Part shown: in pieces, positions 1-11,340 of the stretch
Layout of the letters: every line of letters begins with the position of its first letter
How positions within the stretch are numbered: position 1 is the stretch's first letter
NCBI GenBank assembly: GCA_963383645.1
Contig: OY726578.1
Coordinates: 18,946,092-19,010,091, forward strand
Length of the DNA stretch: 64,000 nucleotides
Direction: 5' to 3'
Source: Muscardinus avellanarius
Lineage: Eukaryota; Chordata; Mammalia; Rodentia; Gliridae
Notes under the pieces: generated by a model
What the model saw: the letters and a program-made list of their open reading frames with translations, nothing else
Database searches by the model: none
What the model was told of the DNA's origin: nothing
Made by a program: the position numbers and the translations under genes

Positions 1-60
1 ATAGGGAACCAGGGTGCTTCTCAGATAAGATTCATCTCTCCTTTAAAATGTCCAACATCA

Positions 61-277
61 GCCGGGCGTGGTGGCGCACGCTTGTCATCCCAGCATTCGG
101 GAGACTGAGACCGGAGGATCGCGGTTCGCGGACAGCCTCGGCTACTACTTAGTGAGGCCCTCTGCAAGTCAGTGAGACCCTGTTTCAAAATAAAGAATAA
201 AAAATAGGGCTGAGGGTGTAGTTCAGAGGTAGAATGTCCCTGAGTTCCATCCCCAGTACCACAAAAAATAAATAAGT
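61..277 (+). mobile_element. B1-ID SINE with target-site duplication
   Basis: This is a complete dimer: a 7SL/B1-like left half, an A-rich linker, then an ID half ending ttccatccccagtacc. It is flanked by a 17-bp duplication with one mismatch (44-60 and 277-293), which dates it as later than the L1 it sits in. Confidence 0.95.
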
Positions 278-374
278 AAAATGTTCAACATCATTAGCAA
301 TCAGGGGAATGCCAATCAAAACCACACTGATATTCTGTCTAACTCCATTTAGAATGGCAGTCATCAAGAATACA

Positions 375-515
375 AGCCAGGCATGGTGGTACACACCTGT
401 AATCCCTGTACTTGGGAAGCTGAGCAGGAGGATCGCAGGTTTGCAGCCAGCCTCAGCAACTTAGTAAGGCTCTCAGCAACCCAGTGAGACCCAGCACAAT
501 TCACAGTACCAAAGT
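375..515 (+). mobile_element. B1-ID SINE, ID half mostly lost
   Basis: The B1 half runs from ccaggcatggtggtacacac to cagtgagaccc. Only a remnant of the ID end (cacagtacc) follows. It also interrupts the L1. Confidence 0.9.
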
Positions 516-1097
516 ACGGAGCCAGCCTAGGTGCCTGGTTACAGAACTGAAGTACATATACACAACGGAACTGTACACAGCCACGAAGAAGAACAGTTAT
601 GTCAACTGTAGTCAGTGGCCGACATAGAGAACATTTTGTGAGATTAGCCAGTCTCAGAAAGTGAAGGGCTGCGCTTCTCTCATTTGGGAAGCTAGAGAGA
701 GATTAGGAAGCAGAAGGTTAGAGACTCCAGGAAGGTAGCAGGAGGCATTGAATGGCGGCGGCTGGGGAAGCAGAGCGGTGAAGGAGACGGTCCAGGAAGG
801 CCATATGATGACTGTGGTCATCAGTGCGAGTCTCCGCGACACGTGCTGTGCTGGGGTGGGGAGCAGGTGGGACGGCAGGGAGACAGAGTGCTGTGTGCCC
901 TGAGCTTCTATCGCCGCGAACCTCATTATGACGCACAATTACGATGCACCAATATATTTAAAAAGATTTCATTTCGATTTTACTTAGGGATCTGAAGACA
1001 GGCAAGGGGAAGCCTACACTGAGAGTAGAGAAGCAGGGCAGGGACAAGGACAGCCAGTGACAGGAACCCACACCGACTGAGTGGGAGCCAGGCCGGG

Positions 1098-1445
1098 GGC
1101 GGGGTCACCGCGGTCCTCCTTGGGGCGGGGTCACCGTGGTCCTCCTTGGGGCGGGGTCACCACGGTCCTCATTGGGGTGGGGTCACCTTGGTCCTTATTG
1201 GGAGCAGGGTCACCATGGTCCTCATTGGGGGCAGGGTCACTGTGGTCCTCACTGGGGGCAGGGTCACCGTGGTCCTTATTGGGGGCAGGGTCACCATGGT
1301 CCTCATTGGGGGCAGGGTCACTGTGATCCTCATTGGGAGCAGGGTCACTGTGGTCCTCACTGGGGGCAGGGTCACTGTGGTCCTCACTGGGGGCAGGGTC
1401 ACCGTGGTCCTTATTGGGGGCAGGGTCACTGTGGTCCTCATTCGT
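1098..1445 (+). repeat. 27-bp GC-rich minisatellite, about 12 to 13 copies
   Basis: Units start with ggtcctcatt and end ggtcac(c/t)(g/a)t. The first three full units (1112, 1138 and 1164) are 26 bp; the nine from 1190 to 1433 are 27 bp. Variation is at a few positions (cctcatt, cttatt or cctcactt; ccgt, ccat or ctgt). Because 27 is a multiple of three and the unit lacks stops, several frames stay open on both strands. The apparent peptides are by-products and not evidence of a gene. Confidence 0.95.
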
Positions 1446-2758
1446 TTGCCACCTGCTTATTGCTCCCCCACCCTGGGCCAGGGAACCATAGATACCTTGG
1501 GCCAAACGCAAGTGATTGCATCAAAATAATAAGCTCCTTGGCCATGAAGTATTCCTTTGCTGAGGAGGAGAATGAATTCTGTGATGTATGAGGATGTTTT
1601 TGGCTCAGGACAAGACTTCCTGTCTTAATTGGAGGTGCTTTGTGGGCCCACTGTTAGCATCCCAGCCGATTCCTCCTGCATCCCTCTGCAAATTGCTGAT
1701 TAACTGCTTTTATGTTTGCAGAGCTGACAAGTCACCTCATTTAGAAACAAACAGTAGTGCTCCCAAGAACCAGTCAGAAGTTCAAACTGACATTTAGAAT
1801 TGTGAGCCCACAGACTTCATGCCAAGTAATGCTGTCAGTTTAAATTACGGGGTTCCAACCTAGAGAGAGGATAAAAAGAGCTGGTGATGCAGCCGTGAGC
1901 AGTGTATTAGAGAAGATTCTGCTCTAGTGAGCCGAGAGATTGTGCTGTTTGGATCCAACGTGCGGTCGCACTTCCTCTTCCTTGGATATTTTCTGGGTGA
2001 TCAAGCAGTGCGAAGGGTCGACACTGGGAACGTGTGTAACAATCGCATATTAGTTCAACCGAAAAACACTCTAGTTTTGCTTTTAGGAGAGAATTTTGAA
2101 CGACTGGATTAAGACAGTGAAATGAGTTGTGAGTTTAATTCTCGGCAATTTATGTTAACATGAGAAGGGTTAGCAACAGTTTTTTTTCTCTGGAAAGATG
2201 GAATTATAGAACGTATTGGAATAAGGTTAAGAAGAGTTGTGTTGAAGAAAATGGCCCCTTTCTTGACTTTGGTACCCCTTGGCTGAGACCTCTCCATCCT
2301 AGCTGTTTTTTGACCAGGCTGGCATTCTCATGAACCTTCCTCAGTGAAGTCCCGGATTCAGGCTCCTGCTGTGTGCTGGTGGGCGCATCTCACCTGGCGC
2401 TGGGACTGACCCCGGTGATGGAGGTCCGGGCCAGTGCATCAGGTGTCCACTGGGGAAACCTAAGTTTTCACCTGTTATTCTTTTTATGCCACATGCTGAT
2501 ATTTGGCTTTTGAATTTTGGAGCAACAAAAATTGATTGAGTTAAAAAAGTGAGTGGAATTGACAAAAACCGGATAGAAGTTCTTCCCCTAATGACTAGTG
2601 ACCTTGACCATTTGTAGGGACAGAGGGCAGGAGAGGTGAGGACGAGGACGTGGGCAGCGGCTGGGGAAGGCGCGTTGGGGTGTGCACATGTGTGCAGTTG
2701 TAACACCGCGCCCCATAAAGGACTACGAATCTGTGTTCACTTGAAAAGTGAAAATAAA
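1446..2758. other. Intronic sequence with no recognised repeat
   Basis: This is unique-looking sequence of mixed composition. I see no exon, splice-flanked open frame, RNA gene or SINE here. Confidence 0.5.
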
Positions 2759-3137
2759 AGCTGGGCATCGCAGCATACACCTGTAACCCCGGTCATAGGG
2801 AGACTGAGACAGGAAGATCAAGGCTCAAGGCCAGCCTCAGAAGTTTACTGAGATCCTAAGCAACTTAGAAGCTATTTCAAAATAAACAGCTGGGCGTAGT
2901 GGCGTAAGCTTGACAGGAAGATCGCGCAGGTTCAAAGCCAGCCTTTCTGCCTTAAGAAACCCTGTTTCCAAATAAAAATATAAAATAGGTCTGGGAGTGT
3001 AGCCTGGAGGTAGAAGGGTTTCCAGGAACCCAGTACCACCAAAACAAAAACAAAAAACAAAATAAATAAATAAATTTATTAATTAAAAAATGGCTGGGGG
3101 TGTAGCTCTGAGGTAGAATGCCCCTGGAAATACAAAA
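2759..3137 (+). mobile_element. Older B1-ID SINE split by a younger one
   Basis: The B1 half is at 2759-2886 (to gctatttcaaaataaac). The matching ID half resumes at about 3091 (ggctgggggtgtagctctga). The gap is filled by a second complete SINE. Confidence 0.88.
2888..3060 (+). mobile_element. Young-type B1-ID SINE (inner of nest)
   Basis: It carries the variant gtttccaaataaaaatataa linker and a ggtctgggagtgtagcctgg / tagaagggtttccagg ID half. This variant recurs as the innermost element of other nests in the window. Confidence 0.88.
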
Positions 3138-3139
3138 AT

Positions 3140-3769
3140 GAAAAATAAAATAAAAACAAGAACTATTGGCCTTGAAGAGTTGGGAAGACAGTGGTCGCCA
3201 GTTTGGGAGCTAGAGAGAAGAGCTCTTTGTTTTAAAGAATACCGAGCATGCTTCATTCTTCATAAGATACAGTGAGTCAAGAGGGGAAAGCTGAATGTAA
3301 TTACTGTCAACAAAATATTTTCTGAAAAATGTATCATTTAGGTTTTGCTGTTCACTCTTGAGATGGGGTTCAAAGTTCCCTTTCCCTAAGCCCCAGCAGG
3401 TGCCTTCCATCCTGTTCTCTACACCCCAACAGGGGCGGGTGGGAGAGCCCTTCGCCGGGCTCGGGCCATCACCCATGGCTGGAGCCGAAGCAGAAGGCCG
3501 CCCAATTGTTCTTCTAGACCCCACAGCGAAGCAGCGCCCCCTCCTCAACACTGTTTGGGTGTGAGGTCTGTTGGGCTTTGGAATCCTCGGCCGTGCTGTG
3601 TGCGGAGGCAGCTGTCGTATTGGCTCCTTGCAGGATCGGGGACAGCTTTTGGCAGCGGCTTACTGTTCTTTGACTCCCTGGAGAATGGAAATTAATTGGC
3701 TTCCCTTTGGATTGAATATTTATTTGCATTTGAAAGCAGTGAACAGCCATATTTGCGGTTACTGTATTT
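3140..3769. other. Intronic sequence with no recognised repeat
   Basis: Unique-looking sequence, modestly GC-rich around 3430-3660. Open frames here lack splice context and known protein similarity. Confidence 0.45.
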
Positions 3770-3895
3770 TTGTTTCTTATTCTGTAAAATGGGCATAATA
3801 ATTCTTGCTTCACAGATCTGTTGAAAGTTGATTAAGGTAGCTAAGATATGTGAAATGCCTGGTGCAAAGTCTAGAACATGATTAGCTTTGACAAC
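3770..3895 (+). repeat. MIR SINE relic
   Basis: It contains the MIR core and tail signature: tctgtaaaatgggcataata, then ttgaaagttgattaag and gaaatgcctggtgcaaag. It is ancient and diverged. Confidence 0.72.
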
Positions 3896-3945
3896 TTATT
3901 GGTTTCCTTCCTTATTTCTCATTTGTTTACTTACTTATTTATTTT

Positions 3946-4015
3946 CGTGGTACTTGGGGTTGAACCCAGGGCTTGGCAAGTGCTCTACCTCTGAGCTACA
4001 TTCTCAGGCTCCACT
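3946..4015 (-). mobile_element. ID-type monomer SINE
   Basis: Only the tRNA-derived half is present on the minus strand, seen on + as tacttggggttgaacccagg through gtgctctacctctgagctac. No B1 half is attached. Confidence 0.85.
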
Positions 4016-4273
4016 TTCGTTCTTGAATTAAATATTGAGTAGATGCATTAGAAATGCTCACAAAATTATGAGCAAAATTAATGATTCTAGGTGGAACCGA
4101 CACTGAAAGAAAGCTGTCAGTAATGCATACTTCCTTCTCCAAAAGGGGAAAGTACTTTAATGAAGGAAGTATCTTCAGTGTAGCTTTTAAAAGGATTTCC
4201 CATAACGTTTTAAAAATAAGGACAAGTAGAGTTCAACCTTTGTGGCTTACCCACCCTCTTCTTATTTGTTAGG

Positions 4274-4375
4274 ATAACGGTGGTGTGTCGCATAGTAGGT
4301 TCCTGGGGTTTATGTGAGAATCGTGGCTTGCACACTAAGCGGCCAGTAAACATTACAGGAGTTATTAGTCTCTTC
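4274..4375 (+). repeat. Possible MIR/L2 relic
   Basis: The run around gcacactaagcggccagtaa resembles the 'cacatagtaagcgctcaataaa' end shared by MIR and L2. It is short and weak. Confidence 0.35.
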
Positions 4376-4469
4376 AACAGCGTGGTACTTTGAGATTTTA
4401 ATACTTATACACATATTTAGGATAGTCAAATACTACGATTTATTCTGAAAGGTGATTAAGGTGTGTAGG

Positions 4470-4634
4470 TATGACCTGATGCGGTGGTACATGTCTGTTG
4501 TCCCAGTACGTGGGAGGCTGAGACAGGTTGCCCAGCCCGGGCATCTTAGCAAAGCCATGCTTTCCAATGATAATAATAATAACGACAACAGTAAAGGGCT
4601 GCAGTGTAGCTCAGTGTTGAGCATCCAGTACCAC
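4470..4634 (+). mobile_element. B1-ID SINE, diverged
   Basis: The B1 half (gatgcggtggtacatgtctg) is followed by an A-rich linker containing aataataataataac and a degenerate ID half ending gcatccagtaccac. Confidence 0.85.
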
Positions 4635-5619
4635 GGCTCACACACACAGCTGTGTCTCTGGGAAGGTACCCACTGTGAATCACACGCCAGTTCTATTTTC
4701 TTGATTATTCACTATAATAAAATATGAATGTCATAAAATGTGCCCTTTAACCATTTAATGAATCATAGAAAAATATACATAATTTATCATTTTAACTACA
4801 CGTACAATTCAGTGCTATGTGTTTATGACTATGCAAACACCTCGTCTCTAGCTCCAAAACTTGTGTGCCCATTAAGCCCATTAATCCTCCACCTCTCCTC
4901 TCCCCGACCCCTGATAACTCCTATTTACTTTCTTTACAGATTTGCCTATTTCAGGCAGCTCATGGGAATGGATCATACGACACGCAGCCTTTGTGTCTGG
5001 CTGATCTTGCTTAGCACAGTGTTTCAAGGTGCTGCCGTGTTGTGGCGTGTAGCAGAAGTTCGTTCCTTTTTATGGCTGAATGATATTTCATCGTCTGTGT
5101 ATGTCACCCTTTGTCCACTCATCCGCCGGTGGACACGGTTGTTTCTGCCTGTTGGTGTCTGTTAGCGAGTGTCTGCTTGAATCCCTGCTCACAGTGTTTT
5201 GGGCTCTATGCCTGGAGGAGAAACTCCTGGATGAAATGGTACCTCTGTGTTTAAGATCTGAGGACCCACTAAGTGCTTTCCAAGTGGCCGGGCTGCTTTG
5301 CGTCCCCACCTGTGGCGCGCCGCAGCGCCAGGGTTTCCACATCCTCGCCTACTTGTGTCTGCCCCATCCATGCTCCCTGGGGCCTTGACTTGTATCCCCA
5401 CTGACTCGTGACATTGACCACCTTTTCGTGTGCTTATTGTCATCTGTGAATCTTCTTTGGAGAACTCTCCAGCAAGTCCTTTCGCCAACTTTTAATTGGG
5501 TTGTTTCTTTTGTTGTTGAACCATAGAAGTTTAAAAGTAGATTCCAGCACGTCCCTCTCGCTCTCAGTTTCATTATGACATTGATGACAGGGGACCAACA
5601 AAAGCATAATAGAAATAAA

Positions 5620-5820
5620 TACGCTGGCGTGCTGGCACGCGCTGGTAATCTCAGTATTCGGGAGGCTGAGGCAGGAGGATTGCAGGTTCAAGGACAGCCT
5701 CAGAAAATAGGGAGACTCTCATTAACCTAGCAAGGCTCTGTTTCAAAATAAAATATAAAAGTAGGGCTGGAGGTGTCGTTCCGAGGTAGAATGCTCCTGG
5801 GTTCAATCTCTAGCGCCACT
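5620..5820 (+). mobile_element. B1-ID SINE inside the L1M
   Basis: Both halves are present, from cgtgctggcacgcgctggta to gggttcaatctctagcgcc. The host L1 resumes directly afterwards. Confidence 0.92.
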
Positions 5821-5957
5821 CATATATATATTCCAGATATTAATCTCTTCTTAGATATATGATTTGCAATATTTTGTCCCATTCTATATATTATGTTTTC
5901 GCCCTCTATAAGTATCCTTAAATGTATGCATGTTCTTTGGCTTTTTGTTTGATTTTT

Positions 5958-6138
5958 GCAGTATTAAGGATTGAACCCAGGGGCATTCTACCGCTAAGGA
6001 GTTACACCCCTAGACCCGTTTTATTTTTTACTTTTGAAACCAGGTCTCACTAAGCTGCGGAGGGCCTCACTAAGTTTCTGAGGCTGGCCTTGAGCCTGTA
6101 ATCCCCCTGTCGCAGCTTACAGGCTGCACACCATGCTG
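5958..6138 (-). mobile_element. B1-ID SINE inside the L1M, minus strand
   Basis: On + it starts with the ID box ggattgaacccaggggcatt and ends in the B1 head caggctgcacaccatgctgg. It is the second SINE splitting this L1. Confidence 0.92.
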
Positions 6139-6819
6139 GTATGTTTTCAGTTTCTGGCCAGTCCAGTCAGTCTTTTCTCTCTGTTGTGTGTGCTTCGAGT
6201 GTCGTAGCTAAGAAAGCACTGCCAGACCCGCTATCATGACGCTTTCGCCTTATGTTTTTCTTGTAAGAGTTTTATAGTTTTATGATTAGGTCTTACACTG
6301 AGGTCCTTGATTCATTTGATGGGTGAATGCCTTGAGGCAAGGTGGATGTCCACCTTCACTCTTTAATGTAGTAGCCACTCTCCTGGCACTGTTTGTGGGG
6401 CAGACTGTCCTCTCCCCATCGGGTGGCCCTGGTGTCCTCGTCAGTCACTGACTGCATATGTGAAGGTTTTCTTCTGGGCGCTCTCTTCTCTGCTAGGGGT
6501 CCTTGTCCCTTTCTAAGCTGTTAGGAACCTGTATCTTTATGGTAAAATTTGAAATTAGAAAAAAGTCCCTCAACTCTGTTCTTTTTCAAGATTGTTTTCG
6601 CTATTCAGGGTCTCCTGAGATTTCAAGTGAATTTTAGGATGGGTTTTTGTTCTGCTTTTATTATATACCTTCATTTAAATTTTAAAAATAACAGGTTGAA
6701 AATATTTGTGAGTTCTCCAAAAAATAAAATCCTCAAGGCTATGTGTGGTTGCCAACATATAAGTCTACATACAACATACTGAATTGAACTTTATTTTTAC
6801 TTTAAAAATCATACTCAAG

Positions 6820-7075
6820 TTAGGCATGGTGGAGTCTGCCTGCATTTAATCCCAGTATTTAGGAGACGGAGATGGGAGGATTGAAGGCTCAAGGCCGGTC
6901 TCATCAGCTTAGCAAGGCCCTTAGCAACTTAGTGAGACCCTGTTTCAAAATCAAACGTAAAACAAAGGCTGGGGATGTAGTGTGGAGGTAGAGTGGCCTG
7001 GCTTCAATTTCCAGTGCAAAAACAAACAACAGGCGTGGGGTGGGGCTTGGAGGTAGGATGCCCTGAGCTCAGCAC
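6820..7075 (+). mobile_element. B1-ID SINE with two ID halves
   Basis: One B1 half is followed by an ID half ending ttcaatttccagtgc. A second degenerate ID half follows (gcgtggggtggggcttggag to ctgagctcagcac). This may be an eroded nest or a trimer. Confidence 0.85.
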
Positions 7076-7229
7076 CCTCCCCACCTCCTGCCACACACAG
7101 ATCAGATTCCACTTGTCCAGTGAGACTGCTGCAGTGTAGTTGATCTTTGTGAGCATCTTTTAGGCTGTATTATGTTAGAGACATATCAGACCAAGACGCT
7201 GCAGTGCAGTGATGTGGGGCGCGAGGTTG

Positions 7230-7365
7230 GGATTAGATGCATCTCTGGATCCTGGTTCTGCCATTCAGTTCAGGTGTAACTCTGGCCGAGCTCTTTCTCT
7301 CTGAGTCTCAGTTTCCTTTTCTGTAAAATGAAAAGAATAATAGAATTGTTGTGAAAACTTAGGGC
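7230..7365 (+). repeat. MIR SINE relic
   Basis: The order gatcctggttctgccattca, gagtctcagtttccttttct, gtaaaatgaaaagaataat and gaattgttgtgaaaac matches the MIR consensus from core to tail. Confidence 0.8.
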
Positions 7366-7397
7366 CGTAGGACTTTAGCAATGGCAGACACGTTTTT

Positions 7398-7565
7398 GTG
7401 TGTGGTACTGGGGATGCTGGGAATGGTGTTCAGGGTTGCTCTCCCTCCGAGCCACACCCTGGCCCTGTCCTGCTCAGTCACCACGGTACCTCAGACCTCT
7501 AGTACTCCTGTCTCAGCCTCCTGTACACTGGGATGACAGGTGTGCACCACTACACGGGCTCAGAC
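7398..7565 (-). mobile_element. B1-ID SINE, minus strand, diverged
   Basis: On + it runs from tgtggtactggggatgctgg to tgacaggtgtgcaccactac. The middle linker is shortened. Confidence 0.85.
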
Positions 7566-8053
7566 ACACTCAAGTAGCACTCAGATCACGAGGTATGTGA
7601 GAAGAATTTCAGGCTAATATCGCTTCTTTTTCGTGGGCTTCTCCTGTCGGGAGGGTGTTTGGTAAAGGAAGAGCGGGCAGCTGCGACCGCGCTCGCTCCC
7701 GCATTGCCTCGGCCTCAGAGGCGGGCGCGGGCGGGCCCCTCGCCGTCCTAAAGCCTTCGCAGCCGTGCTTCTCCAGGTGTCTCTCTCCACACGCGCTTCT
7801 TCCGAGCCCTTGCCTGATGCCTTGTGAACGATCCGTCCTAACCTGCTCGCCAGCTCTGCTGACCAAGCCCCGCCTGTGCTGCACTGGGGACTCACATCTG
7901 GCCTTCATTGGATCCCTGTGTTTTCTCTCTGCTGCCAGTTGTCAGCTGTGTATTTGGGACTATCCGCTGAGGTTCTACCTTCCAGTGAAATTCCCGCTTT
8001 TATTTCTAGAGTTTCTATTTTCTTTTTTCCAATCTGGGCATTTTTTCATACTG
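7566..8053. other. Unique intronic sequence with a small CpG-dense patch
   Basis: Positions 7665-7765 are unusually rich in CpG (for example gcgaccgcgctcgctcccgc and ggcgggcgcgggcggg), in contrast to the surroundings. It is too short for a standard CpG island. No exon is recognised. Confidence 0.5.
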
Positions 8054-8085
<32 letters not shown>

Positions 8086-8275
8086 GGGGATCGAGCCCAG
8101 GTAGCTCAGAGGTACACCCCTAGCTCTTTTTATTTTTTATTTTTTTTGTTTTGAAACAACATCGTTAAGTTGCAGAGGGCTTTGCTAAATTGCTCAGACT
8201 AGCCTCTAACCTTTGATCCTCCAGTCTCAGCCTCCCAGGTACTGAGATTACAGGTGTGGGCCATGCTTAGCATGG
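8054..8275 (-). mobile_element. B1-ID SINE with (TG)n at its tail
   Basis: On + a (TG) run at 8054-8081 is followed at once by the ID box ttactggggatcgagcccag and then the B1 half to about 8275. The dinucleotide run sits where the A-rich 3' tail should be. Confidence 0.9.
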
Positions 8276-8835
8276 TGGGAGTTGTTGCAGCCCCCATTGA
8301 GCAGGCACACTTTGGTGACGCTTGTCCCGCTGAGATGGTCGTGTGCCCTGGCTGGACTAGGAAGCCCAGAGCCTGGGGCTCTCACTGAGGGGCGTCTGTG
8401 ACTGTGCTCCCGGGCCAATGAGACACCCGCTCCAGCACCTGCCCCGTCCCAGGAGCCCTGTGCTCACCTGTCTCACTTCTTTCTGACACTCGGCGATCTC
8501 CCTTGACGATGAGCATGGACGTGCACCATGGATTATTCTTTCTTTTGAGATCGAGAGCCTTCCTCCGATAGCCCAGCACACTACGTCTGCTGTGTTGACT
8601 GGAAGCGTCAGCACACTGCTGGGCCCAAGCACCCTGTCTGCTAAGTCTTTCTAATCCTTGGTTATGCAGCTCCCTTTTCTCTGCCCTCGCCTGGTACTTT
8701 GTGCACACTCAGTACTCTGTGAACGAGCAGATTTAAGGCATTGCCTTCTACAAGTTGTATTAGCCACTGGTGAGACTGTAAACCTTAGTGTTGCTTAATT
8801 TTGCATCCCCCCCCCCCTCTCTCTCCTCTTTCTCT
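8276..8835. other. Unique intronic sequence
   Basis: I see no repeat until a C-run followed by a CT tract at about 8808-8835, which abuts the tail of the next SINE. Open frames here on the minus strand have no known similarity. Confidence 0.45.
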
Positions 8836-9035
8836 CTGTACTGGGAATTGAACCCAGGGGCATTCTACCTCTGAGTTACACTTCCAGCCCTATTTTTAAA
8901 TCTTTGTTTTGAAATAGGGTCTCCCTAAGTTGCAGAGGGCCTCACTAAGTACCTGCGCTGGCTGTGGACCTGCGATCCTCCTGTCTCAGCCTCACAAGTA
9001 CTGGGATTACAGACTGCTCCATCATGCCTGACTTG
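8836..9035 (-). mobile_element. B1-ID SINE, minus strand
   Basis: On + it runs from ctgtactgggaattgaaccc to ggattacagactgctccatc. Both halves are present. Confidence 0.93.
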
Positions 9036-10025
9036 CATTTTTCTTTGGTTTTATTTTTTCATCAAATGAGTGACATAGCCTATATTAACCAAAATAAATG
9101 GAATTAGAGGATCATAGACGGAAGGTTATCCAGAAACCCAAACAATAGGGTGTTTAAAACGGTGCCAGGAATCAGTGATCCAAAGGGGGAGGGAAATATC
9201 AATAAACCACTAAAAGATATGCTTAGATCAGTGCAAGGCCCCAGGGACACTTCTGAAAGGAGAGAGCAGTGTCATCAGCCGCCCTGCACCAGCCGTTTGT
9301 GTTTTTTCAGAGAGCTCACCTTCTTATCTCTGTAAGCAGACTCTGATAAAAGATCGCAGACTAAGGAGTATGCTTTTCCTTGACTTCCAGAGCTACTTTA
9401 ATTTTCTCCTAAGCGCCAAGAGGCTCTGGCTTCACTGCGGGCTCCCGGCTGGGCTGGGGCAGAGCCTGCTGCCCTGCTCTTCAGCTGGGGGAGGGTTGTA
9501 TCGGCTCCTAGTGAGCATCCGCTGGCCTCGTATTGACACAGGAATAAATTATTCAGCATGTAGTATTTGGGAATTTAAAAGCTCCGTGATGAATTCTACA
9601 AAACTACATTATGTCTCTGACATTCTAGGGTTTCATTCTTTTGTCTTCAATTATTCAAAAGGCTTCCACCTCTCAAGCATCTGAGAGCTTCTTGAGATAA
9701 GAGCGCCCCAGAGGAAGCCACGGAAGGCTGTTCTGACACGGCCTTCTCCTTTCTGTCTTGGTTCTAGTCTTCTTTTGGGTAGGGCTCGAAAGCCCTTTCT
9801 CTGTGTAGAAAACTGAGCCCGTTTGCTGTGAGGATGGGTGAGCTCTTCTGTTTGTGGAGCAGGGTTGACTAGAGAGGCCTTTTAATTTCAGTGCAGCCAG
9901 TCCCTTCCTGCTCGCCCTGGAGAGATTCTTCTAAACATTTCACCAAACTTTCAGACTTTATTTATGATACAAAATAACCTGGGGTCCCTGTCCAAGTGCA
10001 GGATGGTACTTGAAGATCTAAGGTC
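9036..10025. other. Unique intronic sequence
   Basis: No confident repeat or exon is seen. The 9090-9125 stretch (agaggatcatagacggaagg) weakly recalls ancient MIR/L2 sequence. Confidence 0.4.
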
Positions 10026-10225
10026 AGCTGGGCATGGTGGTGCGTGCCTGTGTTTCCAGGACTTGGGAGGCTGAGATAGGAGATTGTAGGTTCAAAGCCA
10101 GCCTCAGCAACTTAGCCAGGCTCCCAGCAACCTAGTGAGACCCTGTTTCAAAGCAAAAAATGAAAAGGGCTGGGCGTATAGCTTGGGGGAGAATGACCCT
10201 GGATTCAGTCCCCAGTATTAAAGAC
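10026..10225 (+). mobile_element. B1-ID SINE
   Basis: The B1 half (gctgggcatggtggtgcgtg) and ID half ending ttcagtccccagtatt are both clear. Confidence 0.93.
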
Positions 10226-10371
10226 AGACCAACACGATGCAGCGTGGAGCAAGGGGGTCACCTAAATCTCTCTTGAATTAATTTCTGCTTCCCTATTACT
10301 GGTGTGTGGACTTTGCCCTCTTTGTTTCTCATTGCGTTGTGGTGGTGGTTTCCCACAAACTCAGGAGTTCT

Positions 10372-10437
10372 TGTGTGTGAGTGTGTGTGCGTGTGCGTGT
10401 GTGTGCGTGTGCGTGCGTGTGCGTGTGCGCGCACACA
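10372..10437. repeat. (TG)n/(CG) alternating purine-pyrimidine tract
   Basis: About 65 bp of TGTG with interspersed CG steps, ending gtgcgcgcacacatc. It is a candidate Z-DNA-forming tract and is not joined to a SINE. Confidence 0.9.
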
Positions 10438-10439
10438 TC

Positions 10440-11340
10440 ATGGACCCCATTAGCGTCTGGTGGAGCATGTGATGACAGAAATACAGCCTCATCCATGTTC
10501 TGTGCGCTCCAAGTGTGAAATATCTTTTAGTTTAACCTAATCCAGACCTCAAAAAATACTCCATCAAAGTGTAAACTTTCCATTCCTATGATTAACCCCA
10601 AGGCAGATTTTTAGACAGTTTGAGCAAAACACATCAAACCATGAAAAATCAAGTGTTTCAATGACTGGCTAAATATTATTCGTCCTTGAAAAGGGCTGGA
10701 AGCTGAGAGTAGAGGTCCACATTCCCTTACAGTATTAATCACACACACTATATCCTGTTCCTAAAATCACCAGACAGTCTGCCAGATGCACAGAATATGT
10801 GGAAGAAAAATAAGCGAGTACAGCTAGGAGGACACTCTTCCGCAGTGCAGCCTCAGTGCCACCTTCCTCGCCTTCTCTAGAGGCTGTTTTATACAGAGTA
10901 ATGGGGACGGGACAAAGAAAGGTGAGGGCTAATGGACCCGTCTCTTCCCAGGGCTCATGCCGTTCTCTGCTAATGAGCCAGATATGGAAAGAGCCACGTT
11001 TACCCTCCCGACCTCCTGGGTGCGCAGTGCTCCTGTGTGCCAACTGTGCTCCCGGATGGCGCTGCAGACTCGTCTTCTCTGTGACCTAATGTTGGGTTAA
11101 TTTCGTAGAAGTGTTGGGTGCTCCGGGGGTTAATAGCCCTGTGCCGGGATTGTATCACTTTATTCACTTTCTACTTTGCCAGTTAGTGCAACACTTATTC
11201 AGATGCTTTTTGGGTTATGGTAAGAAATGATTTATTTTCTCATTTCGCCCCTAATACACAGCGATGTAGATTATAACAGTTTTTACATTGGTAGACAACT
11301 GTTAATAAAACATTTTATTTGCTCTCACGTATCCGCACAG
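10440..11340. other. Low-repeat intronic sequence, possible conserved noncoding DNA
   Basis: Two AT-rich patches (10500-10690 and 11095-11340) read like constrained noncoding DNA. They contain a TCF-like catcaaag at 10562-10569 and homeodomain-like TTAAT words. This is an impression from composition only. Confidence 0.25.

Larger units (their letters stand above)
1..965 (+). mobile_element. LINE-1 3' end, split by two SINEs
   Basis: Segments 1-60, 294-374 and 516-965 resemble the end of L1 ORF2 and its 3' untranslated region read on the + strand. They include the gaatgccaatcaaaaccac and tacatatacacaacggaa neighbourhoods. The segment ends in gatgcaccaatatattta, which resembles the 3' terminus of the other L1s in this window. 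The reading frame is broken and no protein is encoded. The 5' side lies outside the window. Confidence 0.75.
4700..6790 (-). mobile_element. Old LINE-1 (L1M type), minus strand
   Basis: Read on + it follows the antisense of L1 3'UTR and ORF2. Landmarks are the cattttaactacacgtacaa run near 4790, atggctgaatgatatttcat near 5070, and L1-like matches after each SINE (5836-5957 and 6139-6790). It is heavily diverged and has no open ORF2. Two SINEs interrupt it. Confidence 0.8.

Noticed and set aside
1081..1591. Long overlapping open frames on both strands across a Gly/Pro/His-rich repeat
   Set aside because: The 27-bp minisatellite makes several frames open at once. No splice sites, conserved residues or known family.
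8054..8081. CRISPR-like direct repeats among the many SINE and microsatellite repeats
   Set aside because: Mammalian DNA; no spacer-repeat periodicity anywhere in the window.
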